DNA of 64,000 nt from Pogonophryne albipinna (lineage: Eukaryota > Chordata > Actinopteri > Perciformes > Artedidraconidae), in the NCBI GenBank assembly GCA_028583405.1, contig CM053250.1, positions 41,393,362 to 41,457,361 on the forward strand. Reading direction: 5' to 3'. Shown in pieces: positions 46,242-55,991 of the stretch. The notes below the pieces were generated by a model. The model was not told the origin of the DNA. It did no database searches and worked only from the letters and a program-made list of their open reading frames with translations. The position numbers and the translations under genes are program-made. Numbering within the stretch: position 1 is the first letter of the stretch; every line of letters starts with the position of its first letter.

Positions 46242-47330
46242 GTGGAGAATTTGACAGCTCTCCTCAGGCGCGTCACACCCGGCAGGGTGGTGACAGCCCT
46301 TACCGTGATGCAGCTGTTGGGCATGATGTCAGCTGGTCACGTGGTGATTCCCCTGGGTCTCCTTTACATGAGGAGACTTCAGAGGTGGTTTATTCGCCTG
46401 CGCATCGACCCCGTGCGTCAGAAGAGACGCAGGGTGTGCATTCCTCTATCCGTAGGTTTGGATCTGACCTACTGGAAAAATCCCCACGTCCTGTCAGTGG
46501 GGGTTCCCCTCGGCAGAGTGACGTCACACACATCGGTGTTTACAGACGCATCGCTCTCAGGGTGGGGGGGAACATGCATGTCGCAGGCAGTGGGGGGACA
46601 GTGGCCGCCTCACATGTCCCTTCATATAAACACGCTGGAATTACTCGCTATATGGAGAGTAATCCAGCACTTCGCCCCGTTGCTGTGGAATCATCATGTG
46701 TTGATTCGAACAGACAACAAGACGGCGGCAGACTACATAAATCGTCAGGGAGGTGTACGATCAGCGCAGCTGCTGGACACAGCCAGACGGCTGTTGTGCT
46801 GGGCGCGCACACATATACTCTCGATCAGAGCAGTATATATTCCCGGCGAGCTGAACAGAGGGGCAGACCTCATGTCCAGAGGAGGTCCTCGACAAGGGGA
46901 CTGGAGCCTCCACCCCGAGCTGGTCTCCCAAGTGTGGAGCAGGTTTCGGGAGAGCGGAGGTAGATCTGTTCGCTGCACGCGGGAACGCGCAATGTGCTCT
47001 CTGGTTCTCCCTGAGAACGCAGGATCACCCCCCTCTGGGGGTGGACGCGTTCGCACACAGACCTTGGTCCAGGGTGTTACTGTACGCTTTCCCACCAGTC
47101 CCTCTGATCCCTCGGTTCCTGGACCGAGTGCAGGAGGAGCGACTGATAGCGGTCTTAATAGTCCCGGAGCGCACGGGAGCGTCCTGGTTTCCCTGCATAC
47201 AGCGGAAGCTGTCAGGGAGACCGTGGGAAATTCCGTGGCGGGGGGATGCTCTCTCACAGGTGGAGGGAGCAATCAGCGGTCACCCAGTGTTAGGCCAACG
47301 TTTGTGGGCATGGCCCCTGAACGGGAACAC
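46242..47330 (+). pseudogene. DIRS RNase H and following domain
   Basis: RNase H residues are visible: VFTDASLSGWGGTCM (Asp), NTLELLAIWRV (Glu), LIRTDNKTAADYINRQGG (Asp), ending PGELNRGADLMSRG. After another frame change (~46945), EVDLFAARGNAQCALWFSLR, then WSRVLLYAFPPVPLIPRFLD. This is the segment between RNase H and the recombinase in vertebrate DIRS elements. The frame stays open up to the MITE insertion at 47331. Confidence 0.85.
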
Positions 47331-47333
47331 TTA

Positions 47334-48115
47334 TGGCGCGTTTCCACTACAGCGGGTAGCTCGCTTTAAGCGTGCTGAGCCGTGCGGGGCCCGTTTTTGG
47401 TTGCGTTTCCACTTGGCCTAGTTTTGGCCCGGGGCTACTTTTTCACCTTTTTTCTGGCCCGACTAAATCGTGGTTCTAGGGCCAGGAACAACCAGGCTGA
47501 GTCGGGCTGAGTATGCTAAACTAGAGAGAGAATCGCTGGCAAGGGGGCTACAACTACAACTACAACAAGATGAACATATTTGACCGTGATTTAATTGTAA
47601 TACACGTTTCAAAATGATGCCGAAGTAACAACATACTGATACCGGTTAGTAAGAACCATGAATTCATGCTTTGACAAGTCTGCAGACAGATGGCAGGCGA
47701 AAAACCCTTTTAAAATGCGTGCTTTGTAAATGGAGCTTGGCTAAGCTAACGTTATATATGCTCCGACCGTCCACACTCACAACAACGGCCTATTCAGACA
47801 TAAATAAACCAGCGACTGTATTCTCCATGACACAGGCAGTCTGTGGTTTGTACTTGTTTCACTTTTGTCTAGTTTCTGAACAGATATGAAGAGCTGTGAG
47901 CTCTGAGTGCTAAGAGCTAACGGCTGTGTTGTTTTTTTGGGGCTCTCATTGAAGATGACGTCACGGCTCCGCCTACACTGCGTTACTATAGTAACTACCC
48001 CAGTTCCTAAACTGTAATGGAAGCGCAGCATTAAAGTGAGCCGGGCCTAATAAGGCCTAACCAAACCGAGCGAGGCCGAGTGAGGCCGAGCGAGGCCTGC
48101 AGTGGAAACGCGCCA
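47334..48115. mobile_element. 782-bp Harbinger-type MITE inside the DIRS element
   Basis: The ends are inverted copies of TGGCGCGTTTCCACT(A/G)CAG. TTA is duplicated on both sides (47331-47333, 48116-48118), matching the 3-bp TTA/TAA preference of PIF/Harbinger. Inside are gccgag repeats near the right end (cgaggccgagtgaggccgag). No transposase. It splits the DIRS pol reading frame. Confidence 0.85.
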
Positions 48116-48118
48116 TTA

Positions 48119-48580
48119 GAGGGGCTCGGCCTCTCTCAAGATGTTGTGAGTACTATTCAGGGATCTAGAGCCGCGTCCACCAGGGCGTCTTACACAGCCA
48201 AATGGACAGCGTTCCAGCGTTGGTGTGTAGGGAAAGGCGTGGACCCCGTTGCGTGTCCCCTGCCTCACGTGCTGTCATTCCTCCAGCTGTTGCTGGACAG
48301 GAATTTGGCCTATAGCACAATAAAAACATATGCGGCTGCCATTTCTTCATGCCATGGAGGTTTTGGGATCAGCACGGTGTTTAGTCACCCTCTGACAAAA
48401 CGTTTCCTACGAGGAGTACAGAGACTCAGACCGGTATCACGCGCTTTAGCGCCTCAATGGGATTTGGCTGTAGTGCTGCGCGCACTAAGTAAAGCCCCTT
48501 TTGAACCATTGGATCAGGTTCCCCTGAAGTTTCTGTCAGCCAAGGTAGCTCTGCTCCTGGCTCTGACATATAGAGTATAG
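48119..48580 (+). pseudogene. DIRS tyrosine recombinase, N-terminal part only
   Basis: GLSQDVVSTIQGSRAASTRA, SYTAKWTAFQRWCVGKGVDP, LSFLQLLLDRNLAYSTIKTY: the SAM-like core-binding domain of a phage-integrase-type recombinase. Then GVQRLRPVSRALAPQWDLAV and LSAKVALLLALT. The catalytic R...H-x-x-R...Y region that should follow is absent. The sequence jumps to a copy of the terminal-repeat edge (48575), so the catalytic domain was deleted. Confidence 0.85.
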
Positions 48581-48639
48581 GCGCAGCCCTCTAAGGTTCG
48601 GGCCCCACTGGTTCCGCGAATAGCTGAAGAAAAGCTGTT
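48575..48639 (+). repeat. DIRS internal complementary region
   Basis: gtataggcgcagccctctaa at 48575 is the reverse complement of the right-repeat terminus (48772-48791), giving a potential large foldback. In DIRS1 such a region templates completion of the ends during replication through a circular intermediate. Confidence 0.7.
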
Positions 48640-48791
48640 GGAGTGGATTGTAAGGCCTACTTCCTATTTATACGGAAGTGAGCCTGGAGGTGGGGCCCAC
48701 GTCATAGGTGGGCGTGGAATAAATCTGTCAGTGCTGCACACGTGCAGTGGGATTACCCAATAGCGATAGCCTTAGAGGGCTGCGCCTATAC
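48640..48791 (+). repeat. DIRS right inverted terminal repeat
   Basis: 152 bases, reverse complement of the left repeat. It ends gggctgcgcctatac. The differing last bases of the two repeats (cttcgcc against ctgcgcc) suggest separate drift. Confidence 0.9.
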
Positions 48792-49044
48792 TCATAGAAG
48801 CTGGGTTACATTACGTAACCCCAGTTTCAACTTGGTTTGGCCAAGCCACTATATAGGTTCCTTGGTTTTTCATTGTAGCAGGTCAGTTGGTTGAGTTAAC
48901 ACCTAAGTGTAAATGATGCCATGTTTCTTTGAGGTATTTTCTGTTGACCTCTTTTATAGGCCTAGTTATTAGAATGTATTGATTTATGATGTTTTCTGTG
49001 TACTTTTGGGTAAATAAAAAACCCAGTTTATTTAAACCACTCCT

Positions 49045-49590
49045 GTGTCCTGTTGTTCATACCCCTCACTGTTTATTCATCATTCAATTCATTCTATATT
49101 TTATTCTGTAGATTGTGTACAGTACATTGCTTTTCACTTTACTGCTTTTTGCACTCCTGGTTAGAAGCTAAACTGCATTTTGTTTTCTCAGTACATGTAA
49201 CCTGTGCAATAACAATAAAGTTGAATCTAATCTTGAGCAGGAACTAATCTATTTAAATATCTGACATTAACGATTAAACACATTTGTGCACTCTTTATAA
49301 ATGCAAACTGGTCAAGACCACTGACGGAAGTAGTTTTGCAAACTAGTGGTTCTGTCTTTTACATGTAGGATTCAACCCCCCTTGTATTGATTTGTATTAA
49401 AATGAACAGACACTTGAGTCATTCATTTGTAGTGATATAATAATTGTTCATCTGCAACGAAGAACGCCAACGCAAATTCCACCATTGCAAACCGAGTCAA
49501 GCCGACTCTGAGCTGTCCGACTTCAGGCAAGCTTTTTGAGACCTCCCCCGGCTGCAATTGGCTATTCTCGTCTACTTTCGAGACGCCACA
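49045..49590 (-). mobile_element. Inverted copy of the 14.4-14.9-kb repeat
   Basis: Shares, in reverse orientation, cacccctcactgtttattca-like text, the aataaagttgaatctaatct tail and the gagacctcccccggctgcaa block with 14443-14900. The two copies differ at several percent of positions. The outermost taggcttgtttgagac end is missing here. Confidence 0.8.
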
Positions 49591-49902
49591 ATAATAATAA
49601 AAATGATGATTATTACCATACTTTTGTCTATTTTTATTCCTCTGTGTTGCGTTTTCAAGGTGCAATGCCAAGACACATTCTTTGTATAAATCAGCACCAC
49701 ATTTGTAGTTCTTCCGGTTTGCAAAGACATAGGGTCTTACAAATATATATCTACTAAGTATATAAAATATCTAGTATAGCCAAACTAGTAATTACACTGC
49801 ATCAAGATTATGTATATTAAGAAAAATATGTTGGTTTATTAAAGATATTTTAGATATTTTAGCTATTCTAGAAATGGGGTTATTCGGTTGGTTCTTTCTT
49901 TT
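49591..49902. other. AT-rich spacer, nothing recognised
   Basis: Low-complexity AT-rich sequence between the inverted repeat copy and the 30-bp array. Confidence 0.6.
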
Positions 49903-50886
49903 TTGGTTACTGTGATCATCTACAGTACATTGTTGGTTACTGTGATCATCTACAGTACAGTGTTGGTTACTGTGATCATCTACAGTACATTGTTGGTTAC
50001 TGTGATCATCTACAGTACATTGTTGGTTACTGTGATGTTCTACAGTACATTGTTGGTTACTGTGATGTTCTACAGTACAGTGTTGGTTACTGTGATGTTC
50101 TACAGTACAGTGTTGGTTACTGTGATGTTCTACAGTACAGTGTTGGTTACTGTGATGTTCTACAGTACAGTGTTGGTTACTGTGATGTTCTACAGTACAG
50201 TGTTGGTTACTGTGATGTTCTACAGTACAGTGTTGGTTACTGTGATGTTCTACAGTACAGTGTTGGTTACTGTGATCATCTACAGTACATTGTTGGTTAC
50301 TGTGATCTTCTACAGTACAGTGTTGGTTACTGTGATCTTCTACAGTACATTGTTGGTTACTGTGATCTTCTACAGTACATTGTTGGTTACTGTGATCTTC
50401 TACAGTACAGTGTTGGTTACTGTGATCATCTACAGTACATTGTTGGTTACTGTGATCTTCTACAGTACAGTGTTGGTTACTGTGATGTTCTACAGTACAG
50501 TGTTGGTTACTGTGATCATCTACAGTACATTGTTGGTTACTGTGATCATCTACAGTACATTGTTGGTTACTGTGATCATCTACAGTACAGTGTTGGTTAC
50601 TGTGATGTTCTACAGTACATTGTTGGTTACTGTGATCATCTACAGTACATTGTTGGTTACTGTGATCTTCTACAGTACATTGTTGGTTACTGTGATGTTC
50701 TACAGTACAGTGTTGGTTACTGTGATGTTCTACAGTACAGTGTTGGTTACTGTGATGTTCTACAGTACAGTGTTGGTTACTGTGATGTTCTACAGTACAG
50801 TGTTGGTTACTGTGATGTTCTACAGTACATTGTTGGTTACTGTGATCATCTACAGTACATTGTTGGTTACTGTGATTTTATACAGT
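49903..50886. repeat. 30-bp minisatellite, about 33 units
   Basis: The unit is ttggttactgtgatNNNctacagtaca(t/g)tg with three middle variants (atc, gttc-type, cttc-type). The variants cluster: gatgttc/cag units form two blocks at about 50085-50270 and 50690-50820, while gatcatc/cat units form others. The unit length is a multiple of 3, giving a 348-codon frame of LVTVxxYST repeats that I regard as non-coding. Confidence 0.95.
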
Positions 50887-50939
50887 TGGGACGTTACTAC
50901 TGCTATTTCTACAGTAACTCCAGAGTTGCTGTAATTTTG

Positions 50940-51060
50940 GGTTGGAAACACAGTATTATACTCTAAAATGCTATACAGTAATTTACTGTGCACAAACACT
51001 GTAAATAACTGTGGATTTCACAGCCATGTTTTACAGTGCATGTATATGCTCAGCTAACCA
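50940..51060. repeat. Palindromic-type repeat (tttacagt/actgtaaa motifs)
   Basis: ctatacagtaatttactgtg and cactgtaaataactgtggat resemble the sequence after the 41.3-kb hairpin. Confidence 0.45.
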
Positions 51061-51139
51061 GTAGTGTGTAACATCATTCAAATCAACCTGTTCAACATTA
51101 AAGTGAGGAACACATTCATGCACAAACAATGTAATAACA

Positions 51140-51350
51140 TCATTAAAATGATATGATATGCTTAAATGAGCCATTCAGCATAATGAGTACTTTTACTTTT
51201 GGTATTTCAAGTATCTTTTGATGCCAATACTTTTTTACTTTTATTCAAGTACAAATTTGAATGCAGTACTTTTACTTGTAACAGAGTATTTGTACACTGT
51301 AGTTTTGCTACTTTTACCTAAGTAGATCATCTAAGTCCTTCTTCCACCTT
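51140..51350 (+). mobile_element. Right half of a TACTTTTACTT-family repeat
   Basis: ttgaatgcagtacttttact and ctaagtccttcttccacctt match the right end of the family. The missing left half lies at 41045-41280 in the same orientation. Confidence 0.5.
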
Positions 51351-53110
51351 TGCATCACACATAGGACACTGCATGAACGACTTTCAAAAAATTGTAGTAT
51401 GAAACTTATACAATACAAAGCAATGTCCTACGATACAATTCAAACAACATTTTGGAGCAATATAGAAAAATACTAAATCATTTTGCACACATTTCAACAT
51501 GCGATGATACATTACAACACAATGGAATACATATAATACAAAGCAATGTGCAATGACATTGTTCTACATTTAGATCCAATGGAATGACACACTGACATCA
51601 CCTGGTACAATATGATCCTATGTTATGATATCATAATGATACACTATCATTGGAATTGGAATTGAAATGATTTCTGACATAATATAATGTGATATATAAC
51701 CAAACATTGTAAAAGACAATAGAATAAAATCACGTTGAATAAGAACAAATCATCATGATTTCATAACAGTCTCATAATATACTCATCTCCTTCTTGCAAT
51801 GCTTTCTTAACTCAGTCTAGATTGGTCAGCTGTCTTATGAGATCATCTTTAGAACAGGAAGTGAGGTGCACATTTCAACTTCCTTGAATGATGTGGAATT
51901 TGCTGCACTGACAATGTCAAGCAGTATTTTGTAATGGGACAAGCATGATATATTTTATTCCTATTCAATATAGTTCCTTTGTCCAACAACTATCAAATAA
52001 ACCCAATGAAGTACAGTGTTGCTCTGGGTGAGCTGTTCATTCTCTACCATGAACACACTGTAGTTTGTTTGGATCCCATACGCCGTCCTGCTGCCACAAA
52101 TACTCCCAGTTGAGCACCAAATTACAAATTAAAGTAATCTTCAGCCAAAAAAAGTACATTCACACATCAGACCACAGGTACTTTTAAAATTTGACGGATT
52201 ACAAAGAATGGTCAAAAGGCCTGGAAGTATTATTGCTACGCACATCGTACGACCTATATATTGTGCTTTTGGGGGTTTAGTCTTTCCTGTAGTGTGCAGG
52301 TGTTACATAGTCACATCACTACTTAACACTCGCGCTTCTATTGGCTAACGCTCCAACATATTTTACTGATAAATGAAAAAATGAAAGGGCGGGACAGCCA
52401 AGTAGTTGGCCAATCACAACAGAGCTGGCCAGCTAACCAATTAGAGCAGACTGGGCTCTGGTTTCAGACAGAGGGTGAACAGAGGTGCTGCAGCACAGGC
52501 AGTATGAGAACAATAAAGAGCTTTACACTCTATAATAACTAATATCATAGCAGATGGCCCTAAACACTTTATACATATTGCTTAGTGGATAATACAACTT
52601 TGCTTTGAAATCAGCGTGTCAGCCACTGTTACTTTGCTCCAGGGATTTTGTAGTTTTTGAACATTAAAAGCATGGAAACATGTTACAGCAGAGGCACATA
52701 ATTCTAATATGAACCTGAATATGAGCAGAATAGGGACCCTTTAAGCTGTATGCTTGTACAAACGAGTATCAGAGTATTACAGGTGTACTGGAGCAAGCCC
52801 TGTAAATGCAGAATTGATGCCATAGGGGTACGTGAAGCACCATAGTTTGACATTAAGGGCAACTGACCAAGCTTTCATATTAGAGGTTATAGGAATGAGA
52901 ACACAATGAAATGACAACATACTCGCATATTCCCCCTTCTATTCATCTTGGCAGTATTGAACTCCAAAGACACAAGTTTATATTTTAGTATACTCTGTAT
53001 TTAATTTTTTTTAAGCATTTGGTATATCCATGAAATCTGTAACTGTCAAGGAAACAACAACAATTAAACCTTGCAATAATGATGACATCATTCAAACAGA
53101 AGTATTTTGA
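51351..53110. other. No gene; probable old repeat at 52320-52744
   Basis: 51351-51800 is AT-rich with many aca/cattttg motifs. 52320-52744 ends with gcagaatagggaccctttaa, text common in fish dispersed repeats and possibly a TTAA-type element. No coding region seen. Confidence 0.4.
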
Positions 53111-53479
53111 TACGAGAGCAGGCCCGGTTCCAGAACAAAATGACTCAGGGTGCATCTGAGATTAGAGAGGGTGCAGTGGTAAAGTGCTATTTTTATAAGT
53201 GGGGAGTGGACCTAACCTCCTCTAGGGGGGTCCTCATCTCCTCTAGGGGGGTCCGGGGGCATGCTCCCCCAGGAAGATTTTCTTTTAAATATTGAAGTTA
53301 AAAGCATCAATCTGGTGCACTTTGAGAGCAAAATGAAGAGATCTATGGATACATCTCAACACCCATATGAAACAGAACTGTAAACAGATTTTCTTTTTCT
53401 TTATGGATATTTTACAAATCACTCCCCTTTTAAACTGTATTCTTGTTTTACTGTCATATAGTATTTCATTTTTAGTGAG

Positions 53480-53860
53480 TGAGTTACTCAGATGAGTACC
53501 AGGAGACAGCGGTTGGTACTCTGGTACAGTTGTGGTGAAGGCATCTGACGTACTTGAACCGAAATGTCTACATGCATAGCAGAAGATGGCATCTTTTTTA
53601 CATGAATATTCCAGCCAATCACTGTTTTGAAACCATGAGCTACAAAATGAGCAGTAGCGTGGCGTGGGGAAAAATGTAGGGGAAAGCCCATTTTTTGGGT
53701 GGGGGGGGGGGGTGGTCAATAACGTAACCAGATGAGTGATTACAGCGCCCGGTATCATTTTAGACACATTTGTATCACACAGATGCAGGACTTGCACACG
53801 CCTGTTATCTAACCGACAGGTCCGCATGCACTCTCCAGCTGAAACTCTCTCCTTATTCAT
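53480..53860 (-). pseudogene. Second, different TTF-type finger fragment
   Basis: After about 65 unrelated residues the frame reads RYCSFCSSWFQNSDWLEYSC, then KKDAIFCYACRHFGSS, the finger of ZMYM1/DUF4371-like hAT proteins. It is not a repeat of the upstream finger, so it probably comes from a second hAT insertion within the first. Confidence 0.65.
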
Positions 53861-53876
53861 TTAAGCATTTTACTTA

Positions 53877-54160
53877 TTAATGTATGCAGACAATCACACA
53901 ATCTATGTGATTTTTGGATTTACCGTGCCTCTCAATTGCCCGTGACAGGTTGGCAAGGTCGATGAATCCTGAAGTTGCCCAAGGATTGTTCAGGGAGCAC
54001 GAATCCTTGTCAAAAAGAAGACATGGCCAGCAAAATAGACGCTGAAGTTTAGTGCTTCCAGTTAGCCACTCCGTGCGGACATAATTGTCCTCATTGAACG
54101 TCCGATTCTCTCCCTTTTTCCTCTGTGTACACACAGCTCGAGTGCGGGCATTGGCCTGTC
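53877..54160 (-). pseudogene. hAT transposase TTF-type zinc finger (first)
   Basis: FNEDNYVRTEWLTGSTKLQR, LFCWPCLLFDKDS, then PWATSGFIDLANLSRAIERH and GKSKNHIDC. The C-x-x-C pair and the later H...H/C pair of the TTF finger are intact. The stop right after (VIVCIH) marks the break. Confidence 0.75.
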
Positions 54161-54785
54161 ATCTGATTTAATTTTTAGTTGCTGCTATAGCTGAAGTTTA
54201 GTAAAGTTATGTTTGATTAAGTACGCCAAGTCTCCACCCTCCATAATGCTTCATTTGCTTGATAATTTCTAACGGCGGTGATGACAGTTACAGTATTAAA
54301 ACTGATGTTGATGTGATTTGATTGGATGGCAGTGTCCAATCAAATCGCCAGCCGCCTCTGAAGGGAAGCAAGAGGCGTCTGGCTTCCCTTGGCATGGCCC
54401 TGACCAATCACAGGTTGGCAGGGGCATCACGTGGGCCTCATCTGATTGGTCAATCCCTCAAAAAATGTTCACCAAGGGAAGCCAGATTCGGCTGGCCTCC
54501 TCTCGCAACAGTGAGTGCAATCTACTGTTTCACCATAACATCTAGAGGGGCGCTGTTTGTTTCACTCTTTGTAAAATACTCAATGAGAATGGGGGAGAGA
54601 CGGGCCGGCAGCAACACACAACAAAGGAGAATTATCGAAACAAAACAAAGTGTTTTTATTTATTTATTTAAATTATAACTACAATCCGAAAAAACAGGGG
54701 AAGCCTGGCTTCCCTTGGCCTCCGGGAGAAAACGCCACTGAAAATGAGCGCCTTACCCCGCTGTACAGGCGAGTTGGGTACCTTT

Positions 54786-55046
54786 TTAAATATACCTGTG
54801 CAGGCTCTGTTTTGCCGAGGTCCTCTGGCACTTGCGGGCCGCCGACGGGTGGCGGTGTTTGGGGCAACGAAGACGGCTGCGGCTGCTCCGCCTCCGTGGG
54901 CGAGGCGGGAGGACGTTAGTGTCCACGACAGTGGCCGCGGGTAACGTAATGTCCCCATGATCTGAACTGTTATTACCTGCAGTAGATGCAGTGTTACTGC
55001 TGGCGATAAGAGCTGGTTGTTTTAACCATTTTCTGATGTCCATCAT
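54786..55046 (-). pseudogene. hAT transposase N-terminus (candidate)
   Basis: Starts MMDIRKWLKQPALIASSNTA. MDIRK(F/W) openings with a Ser/Thr-rich linker are usual for TTF-finger hAT proteins in vertebrates. It runs into unrelated sequence, so the next exon is separated by the nested repeat. Confidence 0.5.
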
Positions 55047-55260
55047 TGACTATATTCTTCTTATTATTGTTATTATTACTACAATTATGATTATTGTTAT
55101 TATATATGTAATATTCTTTTTTCACTTTAGATTTATTTTATTTTTTTCACTTTTAAATTTTTTTGTTTTCACTTTTCGTTTTTCAAATGAGGGTGCATCA
55201 CGACTCAACTGAGGGTGCAATGCACCCTTATGGACCCCCGTAGAACCGGGCCTGTACGAG

Positions 55261-55991
55261 ACAGGCAACTCAGAGGGACTGATTGTTAGTAGTGAAAAAA
55301 GCCCAATAACAAGTGACATCACAGTGCACAGCCTGTCAGCTCGTTCAGAGAGCAGCCTGACAGTACACTTGGTAAAGAGATGCTCATTTGGGCGGGGGAA
55401 TGAAGTGGCCGCAGCTCGTTAGGCTCTGACAATGGCACCTCTGTGAGGAGCGGCCCATTCACGCTCACATTCCCTCTGCCACTCCGTCTTCATTATTATC
55501 ATGGCCTGGAAGAATCTGAAAAGAGACCCTGCCCACTCCCCTCCACAGCCCCACTTCATTTGCTCAGGCGCACAGATTTCAATTTCCAGTCCACCCTTTG
55601 TCCTCCCACTAACAATTATCTCTCTCCCTCTGTCTCCCCCTCTTCACGTTTCAGTTCCAACACCTTCCCTAATTTACATTTTATTTAGACTGACATTCCT
55701 GACCTACAAAAGCATTTCAAGCAGCCAACAAAACTGTTCTGGAGGTCCAACTTCCCCTCTGCTCTGAGCTCTGTTCTGGGCTCCAAATATTGCTCCGAAA
55801 ATAAAGCGTTATAGAAATTCTTTGCTTCAGTTTGTCCATTTGAATTGAAGCTTCTTCCTTCAGGCCGGATGTTAGTAAGTGTGCAACTTAGCGTTTTAAA
55901 AACAGCTTTGTACCAGCAGCCATCGCACAAAATAACAAGTTGTAGCAGGGCCACACAGATGCTATGGTCACAATGCCTATTTATCTATGTA
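55261..55991. other. No gene recognised
   Basis: Short open frames only; nothing with a domain. Confidence 0.45.

Larger units (their letters stand above)
43055..48791 (+). mobile_element. DIRS-like tyrosine-recombinase retrotransposon with inverted terminal repeats
   Basis: The terminal repeats are inverted rather than direct: 43055-43208 pairs with 48640-48791 (ttccgtataaataggaagta, ctatgacgtgggccccacct and gcacgtgtgcagcactgaca on the left). Order inside: gag-like ORF, RT, RNase H, tyrosine recombinase. Just before the right repeat, 48575-48596 carries a plus-strand copy of the outer end of the repeat (gtataggcgcagccctctaa), the internal complementary region typical of DIRS elements. The element is broken by frameshifts, a deletion in the recombinase and a MITE insertion. 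The right end may extend to about 48830. Confidence 0.9.
53117..55254 (-). mobile_element. hAT-like transposon with 6-bp target duplication
   Basis: The ends CAGGCCCGGTTC (53117) and gaaccgggcctg (to 55254) are inverted, and gggtgcat/gtgcaccc motifs follow inside both. TACGAG is duplicated directly outside (53111-53116 and 55255-55260). It contains minus-strand pieces of hAT transposases of the TTF-finger type, plus nested repeats at about 54320-54745 (ggaagccaggcttcccctgt). 2138 bases. Confidence 0.75.

Noticed and set aside
46745..47272. 175-codon minus-strand frame over the DIRS RNase H region
   Set aside because: Shadow frame in GC-rich coding sequence; no domain.
49888..50934. 348-codon frame as a repeat protein gene
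   Set aside because: The unit length is a multiple of 3 and lacks stops; no promoter, signal or domain around it.
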